Source: Enterovibrio baiacu (GTDB taxonomy: Bacteria; Pseudomonadota; Gammaproteobacteria; Enterobacterales; Vibrionaceae). From it: a stretch of DNA of 64,000 bases. Position numbers and translations under genes: made by a program. The notes below the pieces were generated by a model. It had not been told where the DNA came from. It saw nothing but the letters and a program-made list of their open reading frames with translations, and searched no databases. Numbering within the stretch: the first letter of the stretch is position 1; the number at the start of each line of letters is the position of its first letter. Where the stretch lies: contig NZ_SCHN01000006.1 in the NCBI RefSeq assembly GCF_004120195.1, forward strand, positions 186,001 to 250,000, written 5' to 3'. Shown here one piece after another: positions 35,354 to 43,988 of this stretch.

Positions 35354-36805
35354 ATGATGCGTACCCACCTTCTCTTCCTATTCCTGTCACTTATCTCTTT
35401 ATCAGCACTTGCTACGACAAACGATGCTCAACAGATAAAAGGAGCAGCTTGCCTCGTCTCTGACGCGCAGGGACGTGTTCTCGTCACACGCGATATTCTC
35501 AACAACCGCATCTCGATTCCTGGCGGGTATGTCGATACTGATATCCCCAGTGATGCAGCAGTTAGAGAGACGCTTGAAGAAACGGGCATTGCCGTTAAAC
35601 CCGTTGGAGAACTTTTGCGACAAGATAACGCCATCATTTTTGATTGCGTGGCCTTGTCACCCATTCCCGTGCATGACGCAGCCAAAGACGCCTATCCATT
35701 CAACATGCAACGCGCTGCTGTGGCATCGTGGAACGCCGAGCATTTTGGTCGAGAAGTGCGCGCCGTGTTCATGATGAAACCAAACGACATCATATTGAAA
35801 GACGCCCGCTTTCCAAAACAAGTCGCCATGTTCCCAGAGCTGCTATTGTCAGCCACACCGAGTGCACTTGAAACCTCTCAGAACTTTTCTCACATGGCAT
35901 CAGCCTTTACCGTGTGGAATGCTGGGCTAAACCGACACGTTCAGCAGTTCATTGAAGGTCTGCTACCATTCCTATCAAGCCTCGTATCGCAAGGGCTCTT
36001 TGCCGCCTCAGCACTTGGGAATGGCGCTTTGTTCTTTTTGCTGCTCCCTGTCGCAATGGCGACAGGAGGCTTAAAACGCACTGCGAGTGTTGCCTTGGTT
36101 GCTGTCTTGGTTACGGTTATCACCCATTTTGGGAAACTGCACTTTGCTGTACCCCGCCCTTTTTACGTGTTTCCCGATCTCCAACGGGATCTAGCATCTG
36201 GCTTTGCCTTTCCAAGTGGTCACACAGCAACGGCGTTTGCAGTGTGGGGCTTGGTATATAGCTGGGTGAAACAAAAAGGGAAAAATGCACTGTGGGTATG
36301 GCTTGTTCCCGCCACCTTAGTCGCACTCAGCCGTGTTTACTTGGGCGTGCATTACGTGACTGACGTGCTTGCGGGCGCGGTCGTCGGCGCATTGTCTTTA
36401 GCGATTGTTCTCTATTTTTCTCGGGTAGCACACCGTGGCACACCGCTTATTCTTAAAGCGAGATTATGGTTCACGGTTGCGCTATTTATCGCGCCACTCG
36501 CCGCGACTCAAATTCAACCGAGCTTTCTTTATTGCATGCTCTTGGCGCTCGCGTTTGCTTTGTCACTGTGTGTTTCAAGACACGCCGTTACTCATGGAGA
36601 TACGCCACTGGGGAAAAGCGGGTTTCTATGGTCGCTTGCAGGATTGGTGGTATTGGCAGGTATGGCGTTTGGGGTTGGGCAGTGGTCGACATCCAGCATC
36701 GAGATTTTGATTGCGCACGCCATTGTCGCCATCTTTTTGAGTGTGTGGTTAGTGGCAATCACCCCGCGTTTGTCCCTCACCTCAAACACGCCTTCAGCAA
36801 ACTAA
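35354..36805 (+). CDS. Secreted NUDIX hydrolase / PAP2 phosphatase fusion
   Basis: This 483-aa protein has a signal peptide (about 1-20, ending ALA), a NUDIX domain (about 28-160) and a membrane PAP2 domain (about 200-350), followed by four more helices. The NUDIX box at 57-79 reads GGYVDT...RETLEETGI, with Asp63 in place of the usual first Glu. The PAP2 triad is complete: K261-x6-R268P269, PSGH (287-290), and S326R327-x5-H333-x3-D337. The PAP2 part could dephosphorylate lipid or nucleotide phosphates in the periplasm; the NUDIX substrate is unknown. This bifunctional layout occurs in other Vibrio-like bacteria. A second start one codon later is possible. Confidence 0.88.
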   Translation: MMRTHLLFLFLSLISLSALATTNDAQQIKGAACLVSDAQGRVLVTRDILNNRISIPGGYVDTDIPSDAAVRETLEETGIAVKPVGELLRQDNAIIFDCVALSPIPVHDAAKDAYPFNMQRAAVASWNAEHFGREVRAVFMMKPNDIILKDARFPKQVAMFPELLLSATPSALETSQNFSHMASAFTVWNAGLNRHVQQFIEGLLPFLSSLVSQGLFAASALGNGALFFLLLPVAMATGGLKRTASVALVAVLVTVITHFGKLHFAVPRPFYVFPDLQRDLASGFAFPSGHTATAFAVWGLVYSWVKQKGKNALWVWLVPATLVALSRVYLGVHYVTDVLAGAVVGALSLAIVLYFSRVAHRGTPLILKARLWFTVALFIAPLAATQIQPSFLYCMLLALAFALSLCVSRHAVTHGDTPLGKSGFLWSLAGLVVLAGMAFGVGQWSTSSIEILIAHAIVAIFLSVWLVAITPRLSLTSNTPSAN

Positions 36806-36824
36806 CGGTTCAATCAACACAAAC

Positions 36825-36854
36825 AAAAAGAGGCACCAATCGGTGCCTCTTTTT
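36825..36854. terminator. Bidirectional intrinsic terminator
   Basis: A symmetrical hairpin AAAAAGAGGCACC / GGTGCCTCTTTTT with a 4-nt loop serves the NUDIX-PAP2 gene (+) and the convergent symporter gene (-). Confidence 0.92.
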
Positions 36855-36876
36855 CACTCAGCGTACTTGCAAAAGA

Positions 36877-38226
36877 TTAACCTTTCGCAACGTCTGCTAA
36901 TTCTTTCTCTGCATCATGGTCGATTTCTACGCCAGCAACAACACCCGCTTTCGGGTCGTTAAAGACTGATTCGTCCAATTTGCCTTCGCTCTTCGCAACA
37001 ATACAGCTCACTGCAGCATCACCAGTAACGTTAACAGCGGTACGCACCATATCAAGTAGACGGTCAACACCAAGGATAAGACCGATACCTTCAAGTGGCA
37101 GACCCACTTGCGCGAATACCATCGATAGCATGATCAGACCAACACCCGGTACACCCGCGGTACCAATAGATGCCAGAACCGCCATCATGATCACAGTGAC
37201 ATAGCCCGCAAGGCCCAGATCAACGCCGTAGATGTTTGCGATAAACACTGTCGCTACACCCTGCATGATCGCCGTACCATCCATGTTGATGGTTGCGCCA
37301 AATGGAACAGTGAATGAGCCAACAGAGTTACGAACACCTAGACGCTCAGTCACAGTGCGCAGCGTAACAGGAATGGTTGCATTCGAGCTTGCAGTACTGA
37401 ATGCGAACACTTGCATGTTGCGTGCTTTCTTCAGGAAGGTCGTGACACTTAGACCAGAGAAGAGCTTGAGGATAAACGGAATCACGACAAACAGGTGCAG
37501 CATCAACACAGCGATCAGAACCACAACGTAGCCAATCAATTGTGCGAACAACGCAAGACCAAGGTTTGCCATCGCCTTCGCGATCAAACAGAACACTGCA
37601 TATGGTGCGATTTCCATGATGACAGTGACCATCTTCATCATCACTTCGTTAAGCACTTCAATGAGCTCAACCACTTTCTTGGCAGGCTTGCCAACCATCA
37701 AAATACACACGCCCATCAAAATCGCAAAGAAGATGATTTGTAGCATCTCACCTTCAGACAACGCATTGATTGGGTTGTTTGGAATGATGTCGATCAGTAC
37801 TTGAGATAGCGGTGGCGCTTCACGGCCAGAGAACGCAGAATCAGTGGCCATGTCCATACCACTACCGATGCCAGAAATAACCGCAACGGTAATCGCCACG
37901 GCAATCGCGATCGCTGTAGTGAGAATGTAAAGACCAAATGATTTAGAGCCGACCCTTCCCAGCATTTTGATATCGCCGATGCCACAGACACCGCATATCA
38001 ATGAGAACAGTACGAGAGGTACAACGAGCATTTTCAGCGCGTTAACAAACATCTTACCCACTACGTGGAACAAGCCGTTTGTGATGTAGGTGTCAACAAA
38101 GCCACCTGCTGGGTTTAAACCCAAAATGTTAATGGTTAAACCAAGAAGAATACCGGCGACTAACCCGACAATCACCTTGGCGGTGAGGCTCATCTTCCCT
38201 TCACCGTTTGATGCTGCATTACTCAT
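36877..38226 (-). CDS. Dicarboxylate/amino-acid:cation symporter (DAACS, GltP/GltT-like)
   Basis: This 449-aa inner-membrane symporter carries the family motifs: the Ser-rich loop FSTASSNATIPVT, the substrate/cation motif PFGATINMDGTAI and GTAGVPGVGLIMLSM. It probably takes up glutamate, aspartate or a C4-dicarboxylate with Na+ or H+; sequence does not settle which. It is a single gene with a terminator downstream. A LacI-like half palindrome (AAGCGCTT at 38306) lies about 80 nt upstream. Confidence 0.9.
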   Translation of the reverse strand: MSNAASNGEGKMSLTAKVIVGLVAGILLGLTINILGLNPAGGFVDTYITNGLFHVVGKMFVNALKMLVVPLVLFSLICGVCGIGDIKMLGRVGSKSFGLYILTTAIAIAVAITVAVISGIGSGMDMATDSAFSGREAPPLSQVLIDIIPNNPINALSEGEMLQIIFFAILMGVCILMVGKPAKKVVELIEVLNEVMMKMVTVIMEIAPYAVFCLIAKAMANLGLALFAQLIGYVVVLIAVLMLHLFVVIPFILKLFSGLSVTTFLKKARNMQVFAFSTASSNATIPVTLRTVTERLGVRNSVGSFTVPFGATINMDGTAIMQGVATVFIANIYGVDLGLAGYVTVIMMAVLASIGTAGVPGVGLIMLSMVFAQVGLPLEGIGLILGVDRLLDMVRTAVNVTGDAAVSCIVAKSEGKLDESVFNDPKAGVVAGVEIDHDAEKELADVAKG

Positions 38227-38597
38227 ATTGCCTCCATGACTAAAGTAGTGTTTCCCGTCATGAAAGACCTTGGTTCAGTTTGCCAATAGCAATATTGCGC
38301 TTAGGAAGCGCTTTCCTCTAAAAATTGTGTAACCTCACCTTTGAGCCAATAAAGGTGCTGAGGTATATAAAATTGAATTTAGTGGGGTGTTATTTAGCCA
38401 ACGAACAAAACCGATTCAAGATATTCCAATGTATGACGTGCCATAGGTATATCTTGATTAGCACTTCCTGTTCGTCTCTTAAATGAGCCTTTAAATTAAT
38501 TTACACCTCAAATAATCAAAACCACAACACACTGTAAAATGCAACAAATCATTAACAATGCCGAGTAGGTCAGTATTCATACAGCCTACAAGCATAT
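38227..38597. other. Intergenic region with a possible LacI-type operator
   Basis: This 371-bp gap holds the promoter of the symporter at its left end. The segment GGAAGCGCTTTCC (38304-38316) is a near-palindrome centred on GCGC, similar to the perfect palindrome before the GH3 gene at 48065. No gene is evident. Confidence 0.3.
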
Positions 38598-39083
38598 TTA
38601 TGCGGAAATCATCTCTTGGGACAAGTTGAGGTGATTTTGTGCTGTCATAAAGACAACATGCGCTTCTATCAAAGAGTTAGCTTCCTTTTGCCAATATTCT
38701 TCGCACTGACTTTGACAAAACTCCAATAACACCACAATAAGCGTGTCCATTCGCTGCAGACACCACTTTTTCACGGCAAGTTCATGTCGAATATCACTCG
38801 CCATTTCTTGCATCTTGCCGTAGCTAAATTGTAGGTACCCATAGGCGGCTTCAACCTCGCACAATGAAGCTTCATGATGATGAATGCGCATACACGCATC
38901 CATCCAATATCCAATGGCTAAACTTTTCGCTTCATCGATATGCGGGTCGAACAGCGCAGCAGGCACATGCTTTACCAATTCTTCTAAACAACACATCTCG
39001 TTGATGTTCTGATTGCAATACCATTGTTGTGCCAACGAGAGCCATTCATTCACTGTCATCTCTGCTTCGAACTTATCTGTCAT
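38598..39083 (-). CDS. Unknown 161-aa protein coupled to orphan ABC ATPases
   Basis: This soluble protein is helix-rich, with many Cys and His (CNQNINEMCC, RIHHHEASLCEVE, CQSQCEE). I recognise no family. ATG 39083 overlaps the ATPase stop by 4 nt (ATGA), so its production is tied to that gene; a longer frame from 39101 lies inside the ATPase gene. The Fur box at 40903 controls the whole unit by position. A role with metal uptake is inference from context, not from a domain. Confidence 0.6.
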   Translation of the reverse strand: MTDKFEAEMTVNEWLSLAQQWYCNQNINEMCCLEELVKHVPAALFDPHIDEAKSLAIGYWMDACMRIHHHEASLCEVEAAYGYLQFSYGKMQEMASDIRHELAVKKWCLQRMDTLIVVLLEFCQSQCEEYWQKEANSLIEAHVVFMTAQNHLNLSQEMISA

Positions 39084-40030
39084 GCCGCCGACTCCCAACA
39101 ACGTACAAAGTGATTGTCACTCACTTGATTCACCACCGGTTGCAGCTTTTCACTGAGCGCTCGAATTTCATCTGCGTTCGCTGAATAGTTGTCGGTTTGC
39201 TTAATCAATTCACTGAATGGCGTATCTGGATCAGGCACTGCAGAAATCAGTAATTGGGTGTAAGGGTGCTGAGGGTTCGACAGTATAGATTGCGTGTCGC
39301 CCCACTCGACGATTTGCCCTCGATACATCACGGCCGTTTCTTCTGCGATGTAATGCGCCGTCGCGAGGTCGTGGGTGATATACAGAAAGCCAATACCCAT
39401 CTCTTTTTTCATCCGCTGCATAAGGTTTAGCACGCCAAGGCGGATCGACACATCCAGCATAGACGTCGGCTCATCAGCCAAAATGATCTCTGCACCGACA
39501 CCCAGTGCCCGAGCAAGGTTGATACGTTGGCGCTGTCCACCGCTGAGTTGATGAGGAAATTTAGATAAACAGGCAGGGTCGAGCTCGACCATTTCCATCA
39601 ACTCAGTTTGACGCGCTTTTAATTGTGCCTTGCTGGCAATGGCATTGTGGATTTTTAACGGGCGCGCAATGTGATGATCAATCGTGTGGGCAGGGTTGAG
39701 AGAACCAAAGGGGTCTTGAAACACCATTTGTACATTGCTGCGGTAGTCACGGAGCGATTTACCGGAACGAATATCGTTGATGTTCTGCCCTTTGAACAAG
39801 ATTTCGCCAGAAGACGCATCATGCACTTTGGTGATCAAGCGCGCGACCGTGCTTTTGCCGCAACCGGACTCCCCCACCAAAGCAAGGGTTTTACCTTTGT
39901 GCAGATCGAAACTCACGCCGCGTAACGCTTGAAACACATCTTGTTTTGAAAACCCGCCGCCGACAGCAAAATTCTTAGAGACATTCTTCAATTGAATGAT
40001 CGGTTGCTCTTGAGTCAATGGCGGCATCAT
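39080..40030 (-). CDS. Opp-type ABC ATPase (OppF-like), orphan pair
   Basis: This 316-aa ATPase contains Walker A GESGCGKST, signature LSGGQRQR and Walker B IILADEPTS. Compared with the operon at 26-32 kb it is a paralogue of the DppF-like protein but lacks the C-terminal Cys cluster of that protein. ATG 40030 overlaps the stop of the upstream ATPase (ATGA). No permease or binding-protein gene lies nearby, so the pair probably works with permeases encoded elsewhere. Confidence 0.9.
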   Translation of the reverse strand: MMPPLTQEQPIIQLKNVSKNFAVGGGFSKQDVFQALRGVSFDLHKGKTLALVGESGCGKSTVARLITKVHDASSGEILFKGQNINDIRSGKSLRDYRSNVQMVFQDPFGSLNPAHTIDHHIARPLKIHNAIASKAQLKARQTELMEMVELDPACLSKFPHQLSGGQRQRINLARALGVGAEIILADEPTSMLDVSIRLGVLNLMQRMKKEMGIGFLYITHDLATAHYIAEETAVMYRGQIVEWGDTQSILSNPQHPYTQLLISAVPDPDTPFSELIKQTDNYSANADEIRALSEKLQPVVNQVSDNHFVRCWESAA

Positions 40031-40878
40031 GCAGGCTCTCCTTGTTCAAATTTCTCTTTACTGGCTTCGCGGTCGTGAATATTGGGGAACGAAGCCCAAA
40101 GCTGTTGTGTGTAAGGGTGTTCAGGCTCATTACGAATACGCGAAGAAGTGTTCACTTCCACAATTTCACCGTTTCGCATGATGGCAATGCGATCACTCAA
40201 TTGAGTCATGAGCGCCAAGTCGTGCGTGATGAAAAGCACCGAGAAGCCAAACTCTTCTTTCAATGAGAAAATCTGTTGAAGAATTTCACGCTGTACCACC
40301 ACATCCAGCGCTGTCGTTGGTTCATCCATGATGATCAATTTCGGGCTCAAACTCAGCGCTATCGCAATCACCAAGCGCTGACGCATGCCGCCGCTAAACT
40401 GGTGGGGGTAATCTAAAATGCGCTCACGTGGGATGTTCACTAAATCCATCATTTTCATCGCACGATCAATCGCTTCTTCTTTGCTCCAGCCTTTGTGCCA
40501 TTGGATCACATCAACAAACTGCTCTTGCACGGTCAACACAGGGTTCAAGGAGTTCATGGCGCTTTGAAACACCATGGCAATTTCACTCCAACGCACCATG
40601 TTGAGATCTTTTTCCGCCAATTCGCGAAGATTGCGATCTTCAAGCCAAATCTCACCACCAGAGATAAAAGCTGGCGGCTTGTGCAAACTGTTCACAGAGA
40701 ATGCGATGGTGCTTTTGCCGCACCCAGACTCCCCCGCTAAGCCAAATATCTCGCCACGACCAATATCGAAGCTGACGGAATTTACCGCTCGGAAGTGACC
40801 ATCATCCATGATGTAGTCAACACACAGATCTCGGACTCTAAGCAGAGGGTCATGATGAAAAGCCTGTTCATGTGCCAT
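40027..40878 (-). CDS. Opp-type ABC ATPase (OppD-like), orphan pair
   Basis: This 283-aa ATPase has Walker A GESGCGKST, signature FSGGMRQR and Walker B IIMDEPTT, and ends without the usual Cys-rich OppD extension. It closely resembles the DppD-like protein at 27424-28398, including LHKPPAFISGGE, so gene duplication is likely. GGAG lies 9 nt before the ATG. It is the first gene of a three-gene unit that begins with a Fur-like box. Confidence 0.9.
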   Translation of the reverse strand: MAHEQAFHHDPLLRVRDLCVDYIMDDGHFRAVNSVSFDIGRGEIFGLAGESGCGKSTIAFSVNSLHKPPAFISGGEIWLEDRNLRELAEKDLNMVRWSEIAMVFQSAMNSLNPVLTVQEQFVDVIQWHKGWSKEEAIDRAMKMMDLVNIPRERILDYPHQFSGGMRQRLVIAIALSLSPKLIIMDEPTTALDVVVQREILQQIFSLKEEFGFSVLFITHDLALMTQLSDRIAIMRNGEIVEVNTSSRIRNEPEHPYTQQLWASFPNIHDREASKEKFEQGEPA

Positions 40879-40902
40879 TTGTATTCACTCCAAAATAACT
40901 TG

Positions 40903-40921
40903 AATGCAAATTATTATCATT
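40903..40921 (-). promoter_or_regulatory. Fur box before the orphan ATPase operon
   Basis: On the minus strand the 19-mer AATGATAATAATTTGCATT is nearly palindromic (AATG..AAT-A-ATT..CATT), as expected for a Fur site. It begins 25 nt upstream of the ATPase start and so would overlap its promoter. Iron repression of the unit is predicted. The divergent CWC protein gene starts about 220 bp away. Confidence 0.7.
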
Positions 40922-41139
40922 TCGTTTATCGGTAAAGTATAAGGCACAAATTAGAGAAGTGGATCGCATCAAGGGGTTTTACGCGTGAAAGGTTTCATCT
41001 AGGTTGTGTGTTTGCGCGTTGGGCTTCCGCTGAATCCGAGGATGAAGGATGGGTATAAAATTAGGTAGAATGCGTGCTTCATGTTTCGCCGACACGCTTT
41101 TCGGCGGAAGGCTTTGCTCAACAACACGAAGATTCATCA

Positions 41140-41520
41140 ATGACATCATGCCCTCAGTGCAACGCCCCACTCACCTGCACCGCCGATACTGGCGCGTGTT
41201 GGTGCATGCAATATCCGCACATATTGCCCGTTGCCGATAAGAACAATTTGGCATGCTTGTGCCCAAGGTGTTTAGCAAAGCGCATTAACCAAGAGTTAGA
41301 CGTGCTCTACCAAGAATACAGCGTCAATGACCTGATACGTTTAGCCAAGCCCTACGCAAACAACCCTGACCTGATTGAAGGGCTGGATTACACCATGGAA
41401 AATGGCTTTATGGTGTTCTCTGCGTGGTATCACTTGAAGCGTGGAACCTGCTGTGGAAATGGATGTCGCCACTGCCCTTTTGGCAAAAGCGACACATCAC
41501 GTTTCAACAACGTGGGCTAA
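41140..41520 (+). CDS. Cys-rich CWC / DUF5522-like protein
   Basis: This 126-aa protein has an N-terminal cysteine-rich CWC motif (CPQCNAPLTC then GACWC), a middle CLCPRC, and a C-terminal DUF5522-like ending (GTCCGNGCRHCPFG): 12 cysteines in all. The spacing suggests metal or Fe-S binding. The function is unknown. ATG 41140 is preferred because the CWC domain begins there; the ribosome-binding site is weak and a GTG at 41074 would add 22 residues. It is divergent from the Fur-box operon. Confidence 0.75.
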   Translation: MTSCPQCNAPLTCTADTGACWCMQYPHILPVADKNNLACLCPRCLAKRINQELDVLYQEYSVNDLIRLAKPYANNPDLIEGLDYTMENGFMVFSAWYHLKRGTCCGNGCRHCPFGKSDTSRFNNVG

Positions 41521-41612
41521 GTCACTGACGTAGCGCAAGTCTTCGTAGACAATGCGCGCCCTCTGGCACGCACGCCGTGCAGGATTTACTTCTTAATCGA
41601 AAAGATAGCACT

Positions 41613-41915
41613 ATGAAAATTGTCGCTGTAACCGCTTGTCCTACAGGCATTGCGCATACCTACATGGCCGCTGCTGAATTGAAAAAAGCAGCCGCACAAA
41701 AGAACATCCACATTAATGTCGAAACCCAAGGTGCGATGGGCATTGAAAACCCGTTAAGCATTCGAGACATTGCCCAAGCAGACGTTGTGTTGATTGCATC
41801 TGATATTGAAATTGAAGACAGAGCGCGCTTCTCGGGTAGCAAGATCCACTGCGTAACCATTGAAGAAGTACTGACAGATCCTGTCAGTGTGTTGGAGCGC
41901 TGCAAAGCGTTATGA
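41613..41915 (+). CDS. PTS fructose-family EIIB protein
   Basis: This 100-aa stand-alone EIIB domain has its phosphocysteine at Cys9 (TACPTGIAHTYMAA), the same motif as in the EIIABC gene downstream. It transfers phosphate from an EIIA to a sugar in an EIIC. The start at ATG 41613 discards an upstream stretch. The stop overlaps the next start (41912), so it is coupled to the EIIA-like gene. In V. cholerae a similar EIIB-EIIA pair lies next to the mannose PTS genes. No EIIC for this pair is seen besides the EIIABC. Confidence 0.87.
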   Translation: MKIVAVTACPTGIAHTYMAAAELKKAAAQKNIHINVETQGAMGIENPLSIRDIAQADVVLIASDIEIEDRARFSGSKIHCVTIEEVLTDPVSVLERCKAL

Positions 41916-42709
41916 CAATGCCAACCATCAGTCGACGCATCACCTTTCTGATCGGCGACGAAGGTTTACCAGCATGGAAGCTGAATCGATTAAAAACATT
42001 GGCGGGTCTATTCCGCTCCGTTACCGTGTTTTGCAACCTGTCTCAACGCAATGCCGCGAACGCGGAGCAGCCAATACGCATTCTGAGCCTCAGCTCGCGC
42101 CCTAACGATCTTTGCCAATTATTGATTGAAGGCAATGATGCCGAACTTGCGGCCATGGTGTTAACCGATTTCGCCGCCGAGCACGGTATCTTGGTCTGTG
42201 GCGGTAAGCGCTCGAAAGCCACGCCCACCAGCGCATTTATTTCTCTGCCTTTTTCTTATCGTGTTTACCAAGCCCCTCAATCGAACCTTGATAAACACGC
42301 GCTACTGGCTGAATTTGCCTTGCGCGTCGCCGACAATGAGAATCGCGAAGACACCACCCAAGAAGCCCTGTTTAATGCCTTGTACGCACGGGAAAACGTT
42401 TCATCGACCTGCATGGGCAATGGCATCGCGCTTCCCCATGTGATGACGCCTTTGGTGAGTCACATTCATGTCTTCATCGCGTCCACAGAACAACCGCTGG
42501 ATTGGTTATCAAAACGTGGAGAGGTAACGCGCATTATCGGCGTGATGCTCCCAAAGCCGCCCGTGCGCGAGCATATTGTGGCCTTTTCAACCTTCTCACA
42601 GCAGCTTCTCGACACGACCTTCTGTCGGTATCTTGAAGAAAACACCTCGTTAGACATTGTCGAAACCATCGTGCTTCACTCGCTAGAAACCGCACTGAAA
42701 AGTCACTAA
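41912..42709 (+). CDS. Degenerate HPr-like domain fused to PTS EIIA (fructose/Ntr family)
   Basis: This 265-aa protein has an N-terminal HPr-like region (about 8-95) in which the phosphorylatable His is absent (GDEGLPAWKLNRL where family members have GLHTRPA), and a C-terminal EIIA domain (about 125-265) with the active His176 in GNGIALPHV. The EIIA can accept phosphate; the HPr-like part is unlikely to. It may instead regulate or dock. It overlaps the EIIB gene by 4 nt. A start a few codons later is possible. Confidence 0.75.
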   Translation: MTMPTISRRITFLIGDEGLPAWKLNRLKTLAGLFRSVTVFCNLSQRNAANAEQPIRILSLSSRPNDLCQLLIEGNDAELAAMVLTDFAAEHGILVCGGKRSKATPTSAFISLPFSYRVYQAPQSNLDKHALLAEFALRVADNENREDTTQEALFNALYARENVSSTCMGNGIALPHVMTPLVSHIHVFIASTEQPLDWLSKRGEVTRIIGVMLPKPPVREHIVAFSTFSQQLLDTTFCRYLEENTSLDIVETIVLHSLETALKSH

Positions 42710-42745
42710 AGCCACAACGCTGCGCGCATCATCAGCTTACTTGGC

Positions 42746-43591
42746 TTAGTTGCTACCACGATACTCAGATGGCGTGAGCCCTGTTTTCGCTTTGAACACG
42801 CGATAGAAATAGTTCACATCCTGAAAACCACACCGCGTGGCCACTTCGCTTAATCGAAAATCGTATCGCTTCAACATGAATTTCGCCCGATCAACACGCA
42901 CCCAAGTGATGTAGTCCGCCATTCGCATATGGCCTTGTTGGCGGAATAGCCGCGACAGGTGATTGGGCGTAATGCTGAAGCGCGCGGCTATGGACTCCCT
43001 GCTGATGTCACGGTGAAAGTTTTCTTGAATGTAAATACAAATCCCTTGATACAAATCTTCGACGCGATTGCGACGCCCCGCTTCTGGCGCAAGCAACATT
43101 TGCTGGCTGTAGCTTAATAAGGCGTGCAGCAAGTGGCTGTCCATCGGTGACTGAACAGGCTCTTTCGCCAAACTGTTCAACGCACTCAGAATATGATCAA
43201 TGGCGTGGCCAGTGCGCGTTTGAATGCTGTGCTTTTGCACGTCATAAAAATTCGGCTGTGCTTTTGCCTTCCCCACCAAGCTAAACCCAAGTTGTCGCTT
43301 ACCGAACAGTAAACTCAACACGGAGCAATCTGTTTCCCAGTTGGGTTTGTTCCAACTATTGGGCGGTACATAAAGCGCATCGCCCGCAAATAAGGTGACT
43401 TCGCTGATCGACTTATCCGCATTTTCAATTTGGTTGGGGTATTCACCACTGATCACCAATTCAAGGCGAGGGAAGTTAACTTGATAGCTAAAGGTTGGCG
43501 GTGTGACTTGGTCGCTCGCAAACCAAATGCGATTGAAATGCTCCCTTTCACCCAGAAGGTTGTCGAGCAACAGCGAAAAGACCTGACTCAT
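42746..43591 (-). CDS. AraC-family transcription regulator of mannose PTS region
   Basis: This 281-aa regulator has an N-terminal sensor part (about 1-165) with a cupin-like PPTFSYQVNFPRLELVI region, and a C-terminal AraC double helix-turn-helix (about 180-278): SRESIAARFSITPNHLSRLFR and LSEVATRCGFQDVNYFYRVFKAKTGLTPSEYR (in part). It is divergent from the EIIABC gene, whose promoter lies in the shared gap. Synteny matches the mannose regulator beside EIIABC and manA in V. cholerae. Confidence 0.87.
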   Translation of the reverse strand: MSQVFSLLLDNLLGEREHFNRIWFASDQVTPPTFSYQVNFPRLELVISGEYPNQIENADKSISEVTLFAGDALYVPPNSWNKPNWETDCSVLSLLFGKRQLGFSLVGKAKAQPNFYDVQKHSIQTRTGHAIDHILSALNSLAKEPVQSPMDSHLLHALLSYSQQMLLAPEAGRRNRVEDLYQGICIYIQENFHRDISRESIAARFSITPNHLSRLFRQQGHMRMADYITWVRVDRAKFMLKRYDFRLSEVATRCGFQDVNYFYRVFKAKTGLTPSEYRGSN

Positions 43592-43988
43592 AACATCTAT
43601 TTTTACGTGAAAACATGGCGCGCATTATCTGCCCCATTTTGACGACAACCGAGCACTTCAGAACAAACCGCAGCAAATTCGTGACCTTGCTCAATAAAAT
43701 GCGAAAGCAAACTTCAATCTTCGGTTACGAATTTCTAGTCAAAGAAAATACACCACCATTTACGGTCAATGTACACAATCTTAAAATCCACCCTTAAGCC
43801 CCTGTATATAAGTATTTTTTCATTATTCATCACCACTTATCACCTATTAATCTCAATGAGAAACAGATCACACCAACAAATCAATGTTACATTTTTCCAG
43901 TAAAAGCCTTTCTTTTCCTCTTTCGAGTCTCGCCCTGTCACGGGAAAATATGCTCATACAATAAGAACAACATTCAGAGGTAAAACTC
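43592..43988. other. Divergent promoter region of the mannose PTS
   Basis: This 397-bp gap separates the AraC gene from EIIABC. Besides the CRP-like site at 43857 it contains AT-rich DNA. An open frame at 43615-43797 has no support as a gene. Confidence 0.5.
43857..43872 (+). promoter_or_regulatory. CRP-like site before EIIABC
   Basis: TGAGA-N6-TCACA differs from TGTGA-N6-TCACA by one base. It lies about 117 nt before the EIIABC start, consistent with catabolite control of a sugar PTS. Confidence 0.55.

Noticed and set aside
43615..43797. 60-aa open frame between the AraC gene and EIIABC
   Set aside because: No ribosome-binding site or recognisable protein features, and it lies in the divergent promoter region.
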